DNA of 64,000 bases from an uncultured Polaribacter sp. (GTDB lineage Bacteria; Bacteroidota; Bacteroidia; Flavobacteriales; Flavobacteriaceae). Below the pieces are notes generated by a model. The model searched no databases. It was given only the letters and a program-made list of their open reading frames with translations, and was not told where the DNA came from. Position 1 is the stretch's first letter. Each line of letters starts with the position of its first letter. The DNA is taken from assembly GCA_938084845.1 (NCBI GenBank), contig CALKEB010000023.1, positions 62,001 to 126,000 on the forward strand, read 5' to 3'. A program made the position numbers and the translations under genes. This document shows, one piece after another, positions 52,012 through 61,375 of the stretch.

Positions 52012-53337
52012 ATGTCAACTACAACAAAATCATATAAAAGTGCATTTGTTTTTTTAACTACCTTATTTTTTCTTTGGGGATTTATTACTGTTCTTGTAGA
52101 TAGTTTAGTTCCAAGATTAAAAGATGTTTTTGAAATTTCTTATGCAAAAACAGTATTAATCCAATTTGCATTTTTTACTGCTTTCTTTGTCTTTTCTTTA
52201 CCTGCAGGTTTTATACTATCAAAAATTGGGTACAAGAAGGGAATTGTACTGGGTTTACTAACAATTGCTTTAGGTTGCCTAATGTTTTATCCTGCATCAG
52301 AATATAGAAATTTTACGATTTTTTTAATTGGCTATTTCACACTAGCGGGTGGTATTACAGTATTACAAGTGGCAGCTAATCCTTATGTTGCGTTGTTAGG
52401 TAAGGAAGAAGATGCAAGTAGTAGATTAAATTTATCGCAAGCATTTAACTCTTTAGGAACTACAATTGCACCAATTATTGGTGCTTTATTTTTATTAAGT
52501 AATTCAGTAAAATCTTCAGCAGAAATAGAAATATTAAGTGATTCCGAAAAGACAAATTATTACATTGCTGAAGCTGAAACTGTACAAATACCATTTCTAA
52601 TTATCTCCTTATTAATATTAATACTTGCTATTGTATTTGTTTTTATAAAACTACCAAAAGTAATGCAGCAAGTACCAAAGGGTGGTTATATTTCACTTTT
52701 AAAAAACAAGTTGATGTTAATGGGAGCTTTAGGTATATTTGTTTATGTTGGTGCAGAGGTTGCTATTGGTACATTCCTAGTTAATTATTTTGATGCTATG
52801 AATTTAGCTACAGTAGTTTCTAATAATGAAATCATGATGCGTATTGCAAATACTATTGCAAGTATATTTAATAAATCTTTTTCAGAAGCTGATGCTAAAT
52901 CTTTATTGGGAATTTTTGTGATTTTTTATTGGGGAGGAGCAATGATTGGTAGATTTATAGGGGCTTATTTAACTAAAATCTTAGCTCCAGGAAAAGTATT
53001 AGCCATTTTCGCAAGCCTTGCAATTTTGATGATTTTGATTTCAATAAGTACTTTTGGTTTACTCTCTATGTGGTCTATTTTAGTTGTTGGGTTATTTAAT
53101 TCGATAATGTTTCCAACTATATTTACCCTAAGTTTAGAAGGCTTAGGAGATTTAAAAGCGCAAGCCTCAGGATTATTATGCATGGCAATTGTAGGTGGTG
53201 CAATTATACCCTTTGCATTTGGCAGTTTAATAGATAACTATGGTTTTAAATTAGCATTTTTACTAGCCATTATCTGTTATGCTTATATAGTGTTTTATGG
53301 TAGATTTAAAAGTAAAAAAATGATTGTAAATTCTTAA
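52012..53337 (+). CDS. Sugar MFS transporter (FucP/NagP-like)
   Basis: Inner-membrane sugar:proton symporter-like protein of 441 residues with 12 predicted helices. The FucP/GluP group is recognised by FFLWGFITVLVDSLVPRLK and GGITVLQVAANPYVALLG, with NLSQAFNSLGTTIAP nearby and the second-half FNSIMFPTIFTLSLEGLG. The group transports fucose, glucose/galactose, mannose or GlcNAc; in this context mannose or GlcNAc is most likely (inference). It starts 10 bases after the glycosylasparaginase stop codon. Confidence 0.92.
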   Translation: MSTTTKSYKSAFVFLTTLFFLWGFITVLVDSLVPRLKDVFEISYAKTVLIQFAFFTAFFVFSLPAGFILSKIGYKKGIVLGLLTIALGCLMFYPASEYRNFTIFLIGYFTLAGGITVLQVAANPYVALLGKEEDASSRLNLSQAFNSLGTTIAPIIGALFLLSNSVKSSAEIEILSDSEKTNYYIAEAETVQIPFLIISLLILILAIVFVFIKLPKVMQQVPKGGYISLLKNKLMLMGALGIFVYVGAEVAIGTFLVNYFDAMNLATVVSNNEIMMRIANTIASIFNKSFSEADAKSLLGIFVIFYWGGAMIGRFIGAYLTKILAPGKVLAIFASLAILMILISISTFGLLSMWSILVVGLFNSIMFPTIFTLSLEGLGDLKAQASGLLCMAIVGGAIIPFAFGSLIDNYGFKLAFLLAIICYAYIVFYGRFKSKKMIVNS

Positions 53338-53340
53338 TTA

Positions 53341-53562
53341 TTAAAAATTTAAAAAAGTGATACATGCAGTTGCAATTAAAGCTATAAATAACATAATAAC
53401 TCTAGATTTCTTTAAATTTATTTTTTTAGATAAAATACAAATACTAACTAAAACTGAAAGAAATAGATAAATCATTCGTTGATTAAAACTAATTAAAGGC
53501 ATTATAAAATAGTATATTCCTAAAAGCACAAATGGCAATAAGGTGAAGATTTTATTGTTCAT
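53341..53562 (-). CDS. Small membrane protein, hypothetical
   Basis: A 73-residue ORF with three hydrophobic stretches (FTLLPFVLLGIYYFIMPLI, MIYLFLSVLVSICIL and VIMLFIALIATACITFLNF), each bounded by Lys/Arg. The composition is unlike a random antisense shadow and the region has no other gene. However, the start lies only 18 bases after the yidC terminator, leaving little room for a promoter. Relationship to any family is not recognised. Confidence 0.45.
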   Translation of the reverse strand: MNNKIFTLLPFVLLGIYYFIMPLISFNQRMIYLFLSVLVSICILSKKINLKKSRVIMLFIALIATACITFLNF

Positions 53563-53579
53563 GTTAAAATATAATAAGA

Positions 53580-53609
53580 AAAACCCAAAACGTAATTGTT
53601 TTGGGTTTT
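53580..53609 (-). terminator. Terminator of yidC
   Basis: AAAACCCAAAAC and GTTTTGGGTTTT form a perfect 12-bp stem with loop GTAATT. On the minus strand it ends in TTCTTATT and lies about 30 bases beyond the yidC stop codon. Confidence 0.85.
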
Positions 53610-53640
53610 AAATTTGCTTGCAAGTACTAAGTGCTACTTG

Positions 53641-55521
53641 CTATTTTTTCTGCTGTCTTGCTTGTTGATCTTGTGCTTGTTTCATGGCAGCATCAATTCG
53701 TTGTCTGAATTTGCTTTTTGCTTTTTCAGGTCTTTTTTTATTCTCCTCTATTTGAGCATGAATTTTTTCTTCATCGATTACATAATTCTTAATTACTAAC
53801 ATAATAGAAATGGTTAATAAGTTAGATATAAAATAGTATAAACTTAAAGAACTTGCATAGTTGTTAAAGAAGAATAACATCATTAATGGAGAGAAGTAAA
53901 TCATATACTTCATCATTTTACCCATGTCAGGCATTCCTTCTTGAGGAGGTGCTTGCATATTTGCTTGCTGACTTTGATTCATTTTCATGTAAAAGAAAAT
54001 CGCAATAGAAGCTAAAATTGGAAATAAACTGATATGATTTCCATAAAGAGGAATTTCAAAAGGTAAATTATAAATTACATCGTAAGAAGATAAATCAGGT
54101 GCCCATAAAAAACTTTCTTGTCGAAGTGCAATATTGGTGGGAAAAAACTTAAATAATGCAAAGAAAATTGGCATTTGTAATAAAGCAGGTATACAACCAG
54201 ACATCATATTTACTCCTGCTTTTCTTTGAATAGCCATTGTCTCTTGTTGACGCTTCATAGCATTCTCTTTACCAGGAAACTTTTTGTTTAATTCTTGTAA
54301 TTCTGGTCGAATTACTTTCATTTTGGCACTAGAGAGGTAAGATTTATATACCAAAGGAGACATTAAAATACGAACTACAATTGTCATTAAGATTATAATT
54401 AGTCCATAGTTGCCTAAAAATCCTTCTAAGAAATTAAAAACAGGATAAAAAACAGTTCTATTTAAGAATCCAAAAATTCCCCAACCTAAATCTGCAGTTT
54501 CATCTAAATCTGTACCATCATACTCTTTTAATAATTTGTAATCACTAGGGCCATAAAACCATTTCAAGTTGTAGTTTAACTCCCCACCTATTAGTTGTAA
54601 TGGTGTTTTTAGCTCATATTTTTTAGTAAAAACAGTGTCAATCTTTTCATCTTCTACTAAATCTGTAGAGGTAACAGTAGCATTGTTAAAAGGTGTATCT
54701 GTTAATAGGTTAGACATAAAAAAATGTTGCTTGTAAGCTACCCAATCTAAATCATTTGCTATTTCTGTGTTACCTGCATTTAAGTATTCTACTTCATCAT
54801 TACTCTTGTAATAATAGTAAGAATACATGGAATTTTCTGTTTTTAAACTTTTTTCGTGTCTAAAACCATTTAAAGTCCAATCTAAACGTATAGGATTAGA
54901 TGAGTTAAATACTCCATCTAAACCTTGAGATCTGATAGAAAAGTCTACAAAATAATCTGCGGGTTTAATTTCATACCTATATTCTAAATACTGACTATCA
55001 GAAACTTTTAATTTCATAGATAGTACCTGATTTTCTCCACTATTAGTTAATGTAGGTTCAAAAAATAAATCTTTAGTATTTAAAATTCTATTATCGGTAG
55101 TTCCAAAGTTAATGTTAAAAGAAGCATTGTTATCTTTTATCATATATAATGGAAGTGAATCATGGGTTTTATAGTTTTTTACTAATGCCTTTATAATTTG
55201 TCCACCTTTATTATCAATCGTTAAAAGAACTAAATTGTTTTCGATAACTGTAGTTCCTTCAAAACCATTTATTGCACTTTCAGCAAAAGCGCCTAATTTA
55301 TTTTGAAAAGCGACTTGTTGTAAAGAATCATTTTTAAAAACAGGTGGGGGTGGGGGTGCTTTTGTTTCTGCTGTTGCAGTATTTAATTCAGTTTCTACAA
55401 CTTCTGTAGAGGCCTGATTTTCTAAATCTTCAGGTTTATTTGTGTTAAAATACCATAACATGATTCCTGCTAAAAGAATCATTCCTATAAAAGAATTATA
55501 ATCGAATTTTTTTTGTTCCAT
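53641..55521 (-). CDS. yidC: Membrane protein insertase YidC
   Basis: Inserts and folds inner-membrane proteins with or without Sec. 626 residues. N-terminal helix (NSFIGMILLAGIMLWYFN), a large periplasmic beta domain (about 60-360), then the conserved five-helix core with the hydrophilic-groove Arg near IVVRILMSPLVYKSY, and MMSGCIPALLQMPIFFALFK. A proline/alanine-rich linker (APPPPPVF) lies after the first helix. The C-terminus is basic and Gln-rich. A -7 box TACATTTG lies at 55585-55578. Followed by a strong hairpin. Confidence 0.96.
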   Translation of the reverse strand: MEQKKFDYNSFIGMILLAGIMLWYFNTNKPEDLENQASTEVVETELNTATAETKAPPPPPVFKNDSLQQVAFQNKLGAFAESAINGFEGTTVIENNLVLLTIDNKGGQIIKALVKNYKTHDSLPLYMIKDNNASFNINFGTTDNRILNTKDLFFEPTLTNSGENQVLSMKLKVSDSQYLEYRYEIKPADYFVDFSIRSQGLDGVFNSSNPIRLDWTLNGFRHEKSLKTENSMYSYYYYKSNDEVEYLNAGNTEIANDLDWVAYKQHFFMSNLLTDTPFNNATVTSTDLVEDEKIDTVFTKKYELKTPLQLIGGELNYNLKWFYGPSDYKLLKEYDGTDLDETADLGWGIFGFLNRTVFYPVFNFLEGFLGNYGLIIILMTIVVRILMSPLVYKSYLSSAKMKVIRPELQELNKKFPGKENAMKRQQETMAIQRKAGVNMMSGCIPALLQMPIFFALFKFFPTNIALRQESFLWAPDLSSYDVIYNLPFEIPLYGNHISLFPILASIAIFFYMKMNQSQQANMQAPPQEGMPDMGKMMKYMIYFSPLMMLFFFNNYASSLSLYYFISNLLTISIMLVIKNYVIDEEKIHAQIEENKKRPEKAKSKFRQRIDAAMKQAQDQQARQQKK

Positions 55522-55577
55522 GTTCTCTAAAATGTCAGTTTGTCACAATTTTTGTTTTATTTAAAAACTAAACCAGA

Positions 55578-55585
55578 CAAATGTA
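55578..55585 (-). promoter_or_regulatory. -7 promoter element for yidC
   Basis: TACATTTG on the minus strand matches TAnnTTTG, about 57 bases before the yidC ATG. The -33 TTG is not at 19 bases. Confidence 0.45.
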
Positions 55586-55672
55586 GTTAAAAAGCACTTT
55601 TTATTGCTTTTTTAGGGTTTTAAATTTTATACTGTTTAATAGTTCAATTAATGTTCCAAATTAACAGAAGGT

Positions 55673-57295
55673 TTATTGTATTTCTTTTTTAGATTGTTTT
55701 AGGGCAGCTTTTATAAAGTCTACAAATAAAGGATGAGGTTTTAAAACAGTACTCTTATATTCAGGATGGTACTGAACCCCAACAAACCAAGGATGATTTT
55801 CTAGCTCCACCACTTCTACTAATCCAGTTTTAGGATTAATACCCGTTGCTTTTAAGCCAGCTGCTTCAATTTGTTCTAAATAGGTGTTGTTAAATTCATA
55901 TCTATGCCTGTGTCTTTCGCTTATTAGTTTAGATTGATAAGCATCGTAAACTTTAGATCCTTTCTTAATCTCACAATCCCAAGCTCCCAAACGCATAGTA
56001 CCTCCTTTATTGGTTACATTTTTTTGGCTGTCCATTAAATTAATAACGGGGTGTTTTGCACTTTTATTCATTTCAGAAGAACTAGCTCCTTCTAGATGAA
56101 GTACATTTCTTGCAAATTCAATTACGGACATTTGCATGCCTAAACAGATACCAAAAAACGGAATATTATTTTCTCTAGCGTATTTAACTGCTTTAATTTT
56201 ACCTTCAATTCCTCTATCTCCGAAACCAGGAGCCACTAAAATTCCGTTTAAACCTGCTAATTTCTTTTCAACAGATTTTGGCGATAAACTTTCGGAGTGT
56301 ATCCACCTTACCTTTACTTTAGTTTCGTTAGAAGAACCTGCATGTATAAAAGCTTCTGTAATAGATTTGTAAGAATCTTGTAGTTCTATATATTTTCCAA
56401 TTAAACCAATTTCTACCTCAGAAGTTGGATTTTTATGTTTTTGTAAAAAATTATTCCAAGTTTTTAAAACAGGTTTGTTTTTAGACACTAACTGTAGTTT
56501 ATTTAAAACCACTTCGTCTAAACCTTCATCCAACATTAAATTAGGTACATCGTAAATAGTCTCTGCGTCTATAGACTGTATAACATCTTCTTTTTTTACA
56601 TTACAGAATAAAGCCAATTTACGTTTTATATCGTCAGAAATTTCATGTTCTGTTCTACACACTAAAATATTTGGGCTAACTCCACTTTGCATTAAATTCT
56701 TAACAGAGTGCTGTGTAGGTTTTGTTTTTAACTCACCAGCTGCCGCTAAAAATGGAATTAATGTTAGGTGTATTACAATGGCATTGTTTTCCCCTTTTTC
56801 CCAAAGCATTTGTCTTACAGACTCTACGTAAGGTAAAGATTCTATATCTCCTACAGTTCCACCAATTTCTGTAATAACAATGTCATACTCTCCAGTTTCT
56901 CCTAAAAGTTGAATTCTACGTTTAATTTCATCAGTAATATGAGGAATTACCTGTACTGTTTTTCCTAAGAATTCTCCCTTACGTTCTTTATCTATAACAG
57001 ATTGATAAATTCTACCTGTTGTAACATTATTGGCTTGAGAAGTAGGGATGTTTAAATAACGCTCGTAATGACCTAGATCTAAGTCAGTTTCAGCACCATC
57101 ATCAGTAACATAACATTCTCCATGTTCATATGGATTCAACGTTCCAGGGTCTATATTGATATAAGGGTCTAATTTTTGGATGGTCACAGAAAAACCTCTT
57201 TCTTGTAAGAGTTTTGCTAATGAAGCAGCTATAATTCCTTTTCCAAGTGATGAAGTAACGCCTCCTGTTACAAAAACGTATTTAGTATTGTGCAT
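55673..57295 (-). CDS. pyrG: CTP synthase
   Basis: Makes CTP from UTP, ATP and glutamine. About 540 residues. Synthetase half: YVFVTGGVTSSLGKGIIAASLA, DPYINIDPGTLNPYEHGE and IEIGGTVGDIES-like TEIGGTVGDIESLP. The glutaminase half has the nucleophile Cys in FFGICLGMQ and the His/Glu pair in VGVQYHPEYKS. The ORF track start (57316) is rejected: the ATG at 57295 gives MHNTKYVFVTGG like the family, and the full promoter at 57314-57343 overlaps the extra codons. The leader is about 14 bases. Confidence 0.97.
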   Translation of the reverse strand: MHNTKYVFVTGGVTSSLGKGIIAASLAKLLQERGFSVTIQKLDPYINIDPGTLNPYEHGECYVTDDGAETDLDLGHYERYLNIPTSQANNVTTGRIYQSVIDKERKGEFLGKTVQVIPHITDEIKRRIQLLGETGEYDIVITEIGGTVGDIESLPYVESVRQMLWEKGENNAIVIHLTLIPFLAAAGELKTKPTQHSVKNLMQSGVSPNILVCRTEHEISDDIKRKLALFCNVKKEDVIQSIDAETIYDVPNLMLDEGLDEVVLNKLQLVSKNKPVLKTWNNFLQKHKNPTSEVEIGLIGKYIELQDSYKSITEAFIHAGSSNETKVKVRWIHSESLSPKSVEKKLAGLNGILVAPGFGDRGIEGKIKAVKYARENNIPFFGICLGMQMSVIEFARNVLHLEGASSSEMNKSAKHPVINLMDSQKNVTNKGGTMRLGAWDCEIKKGSKVYDAYQSKLISERHRHRYEFNNTYLEQIEAAGLKATGINPKTGLVEVVELENHPWFVGVQYHPEYKSTVLKPHPLFVDFIKAALKQSKKEIQ

Positions 57296-57313
57296 GGTTC
57301 TTTTAGGTTTGGA

Positions 57314-57343
57314 CAAAAGTACTAACTCTGATTTTTATCTCAA
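57314..57343 (-). promoter_or_regulatory. Promoter of pyrG
   Basis: On the minus strand: TTG (57343-57341), 19 bases, TACTTTTG (57321-57314). A full match to TTG-N19-TAnnTTTG. Its position settles the pyrG start at 57295 instead of 57316. Confidence 0.78.
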
Positions 57344-57401
57344 ATAAAAAGATGCATAATTGTAAAAAATAATTTGGAATAACTTTTGATACACCAGTTA
57401 C

Positions 57402-58064
57402 ATGAAAAAAAGACTACTTTTAACCATTATACTATTGTGTAGCAGTTGCTCTATTTTGTTTCATAACCATTTTGAAAGGAAATCTGCAAACTACGAATTA
57501 CAAGACCTTTGGGTTGCAGCAACCTTAGATTATAATGATAATGTAAAATATCTTGTAAATACCACTCAAGAAAATTATGTTGCAAACCATACTGATTTTT
57601 ACAATGAATATGTTTTGAATTTTTTTAGGGATGAGTTTAAAAATCAATCTTATTCAAAAGTAAATTATAAAGATAATAACGGTAAAACTTTAATTCCATT
57701 TACACTTGACTATGAATTATCTCAAGAATATATCAATAATTTAAAGCAAATTACAGATTTAGATTATATCGTTTTAACAAAAATATTGAATGCGAATCAA
57801 ATAAATAATTCAAATGATCTTCAATATAATAATTTAAAATATAAAAGTAATGTATTGGCCGGTTCTGTTGTTTTTTTTAAAATAATTGATATCATAAACA
57901 ACAGGAAAGTAATTGAGTTACGTTGTAAAAGTGCTGTTTATGATAATCCAAAATTTAATTTTAACACAAATTCTTATGAAGATGATAATAAAATAGCTCT
58001 CTATACAAATGAAGAACAGTTAATAAAGAAGTGTTCTAAAAGAATTTTTAGAAGGATTAAATAA
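57402..58064 (+). CDS. Putative lipoprotein, function unknown
   Basis: A 220-residue predicted lipoprotein. The signal ends in ILLCSSC (Cys at about residue 15). The mature part is polar, with a strand-rich core (LDYIVLTKILNANQI; AGSVVFFKIIDIINNRKVIELRC) that broadly recalls periplasmic lipoproteins measuring or binding envelope components; no family is recognised. It is divergent from pyrG and followed by the rpmH promoter. No partner is evident. Confidence 0.72.
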   Translation: MKKRLLLTIILLCSSCSILFHNHFERKSANYELQDLWVAATLDYNDNVKYLVNTTQENYVANHTDFYNEYVLNFFRDEFKNQSYSKVNYKDNNGKTLIPFTLDYELSQEYINNLKQITDLDYIVLTKILNANQINNSNDLQYNNLKYKSNVLAGSVVFFKIIDIINNRKVIELRCKSAVYDNPKFNFNTNSYEDDNKIALYTNEEQLIKKCSKRIFRRIK

Positions 58065-58089
58065 TTTTCTATTTTTTTTCAATTAGTAT

Positions 58090-58119
58090 TTGTCAAAAAT
58101 AAAAACAGTTGTATATTTG
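58090..58119 (+). promoter_or_regulatory. Promoter of rpmH
   Basis: TTG (58090-58092), exactly 19 bases, TATATTTG (58112-58119), a full match to TTG-N19-TAnnTTTG. It predicts transcription from about 58124 and a leader of nearly 70 bases, long for this genome. Confidence 0.8.
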
Positions 58120-58192
58120 CACACGCTTTTAATAAGGTGATAATCTTATAGCGAAAAGAAAATAATTAAGAAGATTTTTAAAAATACAGATA

Positions 58193-58354
58193 ATGCCAAA
58201 AAGAACGTATCAACCATCAAAGAGAAAGAGAAGAAACAAACACGGTTTCATGGAAAGAATGGCTTCTGCTAATGGTAGAAAGGTGTTAGCACGTAGAAGA
58301 GCTAAAGGAAGAAAGAAATTATCTGTTTCATCTGAAGCTAGACCAAAAAGATAA
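58193..58354 (+). CDS. rpmH: 50S ribosomal protein L34 (absent from ORF track)
   Basis: A 53-residue ribosomal protein too short for the track. Translation of 58193-58354 begins [19 protein letters not shown] and continues [20 protein letters not shown] to a basic end, the unmistakable L34 sequence. It has its own full promoter upstream and a strong hairpin downstream, so it is monocistronic. The usual neighbour rnpA is not next to it here. Confidence 0.97.
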   Translation: MPKRTYQPSKRKRRNKHGFMERMASANGRKVLARRRAKGRKKLSVSSEARPKR

Positions 58355-58378
58355 ATGATTAACAATTGTTAATATATT

Positions 58379-58411
58379 AGGTGTTACTTTTTTAAGTAAC
58401 ACCTTTTTTTA
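58379..58411 (+). terminator. Intrinsic terminator of rpmH
   Basis: AGGTGTTACT and AGTAACACCT form a perfect 10-bp stem with a T-rich loop, followed by TTTTTTT. About 25 bases after the rpmH stop codon. Confidence 0.92.
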
Positions 58412-58426
58412 TACCCAAACCATAAC

Positions 58427-58434
58427 TATTTTTG
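58427..58434 (+). promoter_or_regulatory. -7 promoter element for carB
   Basis: TATTTTTG matches TAnnTTTG, 27 bases before the carB ATG; TTT, not TTG, lies 19 bases upstream. Confidence 0.45.
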
Positions 58435-58461
58435 TAAAACTAATAAATACAATAACTTACC

Positions 58462-61317
58462 ATGCCAAAAAGAAAAGACCTCAAATCAATTTTAATTATA
58501 GGATCTGGACCTATTGTTATTGGTCAAGCTTGTGAATTCGATTATTCTGGTTCACAATCTTTACGTTCTTTAAGAGAAGATGGAATAGAAACCATTTTAA
58601 TTAACTCGAATCCTGCAACAATTATGACAGACCCATCTATGGCTGATCATGTGTATTTGTTGCCACTAACTACTAAGTCTATTATCCAAATTTTAAAAGA
58701 GCATCCTCAAATTGATGCTGTATTACCAACAATGGGTGGACAAACAGCATTAAACCTATGTATTGAAGCAGATGATAAAGGTATTTGGTCAGATTTTAAC
58801 GTAAAAATGATTGGTGTTGATATTAATGCAATTAACGTTACAGAAGATAGAGAGCAGTTTAGAGAGTTGATGGGTAAAATTGGAGTAGCAATGGCTCCTC
58901 AAGAAACTGCAACATCTTTCTTAAAAGGAAAAGAAATTGCACAACGATTTGGCTTTCCGTTAGTTATACGTTCTTCATACACTTTAGGAGGTGCAGGTGC
59001 ATCTATTGTGTATGACCCAAAAGATTTCGATGAGTTGTTAAGTAGAGGTTTAGAGGCGTCACCAATTCATGAGGTGATGATAGATAAAGCCATGATGGGT
59101 TGGAAAGAATATGAGCTAGAGTTATTAAGGGATAAGAATGATAATGTGGTTATTATTTGTTCTATTGAAAATATGGACCCTATGGGTATTCATACAGGTG
59201 ATTCAATCACAGTAGCTCCTGCAATGACTTTATCTGACAAAACTTATCAAAAAATGCGTGATATGGCAATCCATATGATGCGTTCTATCGGAGATTTTGA
59301 AGGCGGTTGTAATGTACAGTTTGCAGTTTCTCCAGATGAAAAAGAAGAAATTATAGCTATCGAAATTAATCCTAGAGTTTCTCGTTCATCCGCATTAGCC
59401 TCTAAAGCAACAGGTTACCCTATTGCAAAAGTAGCTACAAAATTAGCGATTGGGTATACTTTAGATGAACTAGAAAACGGAATTACTAAATCTACATCAG
59501 CATTATTTGAGCCTACGCTAGATTATGTAATCGTAAAAATTCCACGTTGGAACTTTGATAAATTTGAAGGTTCAGACAGAACTTTAGGTTTGCAGATGAA
59601 AGCTGTAGGTGAAGTTATGGGTATTGGACGTTCTTTTCAAGAAGCATTGCACAAAGCCACGCAATCTTTAGAAATAAAGAGAAACGGTTTAGGAGCAGAT
59701 GGAAAAGGGTATACCAATTACAACCAAATTATAGAAAAATTAACCTACGCAAGTTGGGATCGAGTTTTTGCAATTTACGATGCAATTGCAATGGGAATTC
59801 CGCTAAGTAAAATTTACGATATCACTAAAATAGACATGTGGTATTTAAAACAATACGAAGAGTTATTTCAATTGCAAAAAGAAATTTCTACCTATACTAT
59901 AGATACTATAGAAAGAGATTTATTATTAGAAGCGAAGCAAAAAGGGTATGGAGATAGGCAAATAGCACATATGCTAGAATGTCTAGAAAGTGAAGTGTAT
60001 AGCAAAAGAGAAGAACTTAAAGTTCAAAGAGTTTATAAGTTAGTAGATACTTGTGCTGCTGAATTTACTGCAAAAACACCTTACTATTATTCAACCTTCG
60101 AAAATGAAATTGAAACTGCAGAAGGTAATATAACCATTGCCAATGAAAGTACTGTTACCAACAAAAAAAAGGTAATTGTTTTAGGTTCAGGGCCAAACCG
60201 AATTGGTCAAGGTATTGAGTTTGATTACTGTTGTGTGCATGGAGTTTTAGCAGCTGCAGAATGTGGTTATGAAACAATTATGATTAATTGTAACCCAGAA
60301 ACAGTTTCTACAGATTTTGATACTGCAGATAAATTATACTTTGAACCTGTTTTTTGGGAGCATATTTATGATATTATTCGTCATGAAAAACCAGAAGGTG
60401 TTATTGTTCAGTTAGGAGGGCAAACTGCCTTAAAGTTAGCTGAGAAGCTTACAAAATACGGAATTAAAATTATTGGAACATCTTTTGAAGCCTTAGATAT
60501 TGCAGAAGACAGAGGGCGTTTTTCATCAATGTTAAAAGAGAATAGTATTCCTTATCCACAATTTGGAATTGCTGAAACTGCAGACGAAGCTTTAATGCTA
60601 GCAGATGAATTAGACTTTCCTATTCTAGTGAGACCTTCTTATGTATTGGGTGGACAAGGAATGAAGATTGTTATCAATAAAGAAGAGTTGGTAGAGCATG
60701 TAGTAGATTTATTAGGTAGAATGCCAAATAACAAACTATTGTTAGACCATTATTTAGATGGAGCTATAGAAGCAGAAGCAGATGCAATTTGTGATGCTGA
60801 TGGTAATGTTTATATTATAGGAATTATGGAGCACATAGAACCTTGTGGTATTCATTCAGGAGATTCTAATGCAACTTTACCAGCATTTAATTTAGGTGAG
60901 TTTGTGATGCAACAAATTAAAGATCATACCCATACAATTGCTAGAGCTCTAAAAACGGTTGGTTTAATAAACATTCAGTTTGCCATAAAAGATGATACTG
61001 TATATATTATTGAAGCAAATCCTAGAGCTTCTAGAACAGTACCTTTTATAGCAAAAGCATACAAAGAGCCTTATGTGAATTATGCAACCAAAGTAATGTT
61101 AGGTGCTAAGAAAGTAACAGATTTTGATTTTAACCCTCAATTAGATGGTTTTGCAATTAAGCAACCAGTATTCTCTTTCAACAAGTTTCCAAATGTGAAT
61201 AAGAAACTAGGCCCAGAGATGAAATCTACTGGAGAAAGTATTCTATTTATAGATAGTTTAAAAGATGATGATTTTTACGATTTGTATTCAAGACGTAAAA
61301 TGTATTTAAATAAATAG
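58462..61317 (+). CDS. carB: Carbamoyl phosphate synthase large subunit, lacking the MGS allosteric domain
   Basis: Builds carbamoyl phosphate from bicarbonate, ammonia and two ATP. 951 residues with both ATP-grasp halves: the first opens IIGSGPIVIGQACEFDYSG, the second VLGSGPNRIGQGIEFDYC (about residue 570). The protein ends shortly after LGPEMKSTGESILFIDS, where enterobacterial CarB (about 1073 residues) continues into the UMP/ornithine-binding MGS-like domain; that domain is absent. This short form is, as I recall, normal for Flavobacteriaceae, so it is not a truncation. The carA gene is not in the window. It ends at a terminator shared with prmC. Confidence 0.96.
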   Translation: MPKRKDLKSILIIGSGPIVIGQACEFDYSGSQSLRSLREDGIETILINSNPATIMTDPSMADHVYLLPLTTKSIIQILKEHPQIDAVLPTMGGQTALNLCIEADDKGIWSDFNVKMIGVDINAINVTEDREQFRELMGKIGVAMAPQETATSFLKGKEIAQRFGFPLVIRSSYTLGGAGASIVYDPKDFDELLSRGLEASPIHEVMIDKAMMGWKEYELELLRDKNDNVVIICSIENMDPMGIHTGDSITVAPAMTLSDKTYQKMRDMAIHMMRSIGDFEGGCNVQFAVSPDEKEEIIAIEINPRVSRSSALASKATGYPIAKVATKLAIGYTLDELENGITKSTSALFEPTLDYVIVKIPRWNFDKFEGSDRTLGLQMKAVGEVMGIGRSFQEALHKATQSLEIKRNGLGADGKGYTNYNQIIEKLTYASWDRVFAIYDAIAMGIPLSKIYDITKIDMWYLKQYEELFQLQKEISTYTIDTIERDLLLEAKQKGYGDRQIAHMLECLESEVYSKREELKVQRVYKLVDTCAAEFTAKTPYYYSTFENEIETAEGNITIANESTVTNKKKVIVLGSGPNRIGQGIEFDYCCVHGVLAAAECGYETIMINCNPETVSTDFDTADKLYFEPVFWEHIYDIIRHEKPEGVIVQLGGQTALKLAEKLTKYGIKIIGTSFEALDIAEDRGRFSSMLKENSIPYPQFGIAETADEALMLADELDFPILVRPSYVLGGQGMKIVINKEELVEHVVDLLGRMPNNKLLLDHYLDGAIEAEADAICDADGNVYIIGIMEHIEPCGIHSGDSNATLPAFNLGEFVMQQIKDHTHTIARALKTVGLINIQFAIKDDTVYIIEANPRASRTVPFIAKAYKEPYVNYATKVMLGAKKVTDFDFNPQLDGFAIKQPVFSFNKFPNVNKKLGPEMKSTGESILFIDSLKDDDFYDLYSRRKMYLNK

Positions 61318-61335
61318 TATTTAAATTAAGTATAC

Positions 61336-61370
61336 AAAAAAGCCAATGAGTTGTTCATTGGCTTTTTTTT
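61336..61370. terminator. Bidirectional terminator between carB and prmC
   Basis: AAAAAAGCCAATGA and TCATTGGCTTTTTT form a perfect 14-bp stem with loop GTTGT. Flanked by A and T runs, it serves both convergent genes. Confidence 0.9.
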
Positions 61371-61375
61371 TAGTT

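Noticed and set aside
57296-57316. pyrG start at 57316
   Set aside because: The promoter -7 box lies at 57314-57321, so these codons cannot be transcribed from it.
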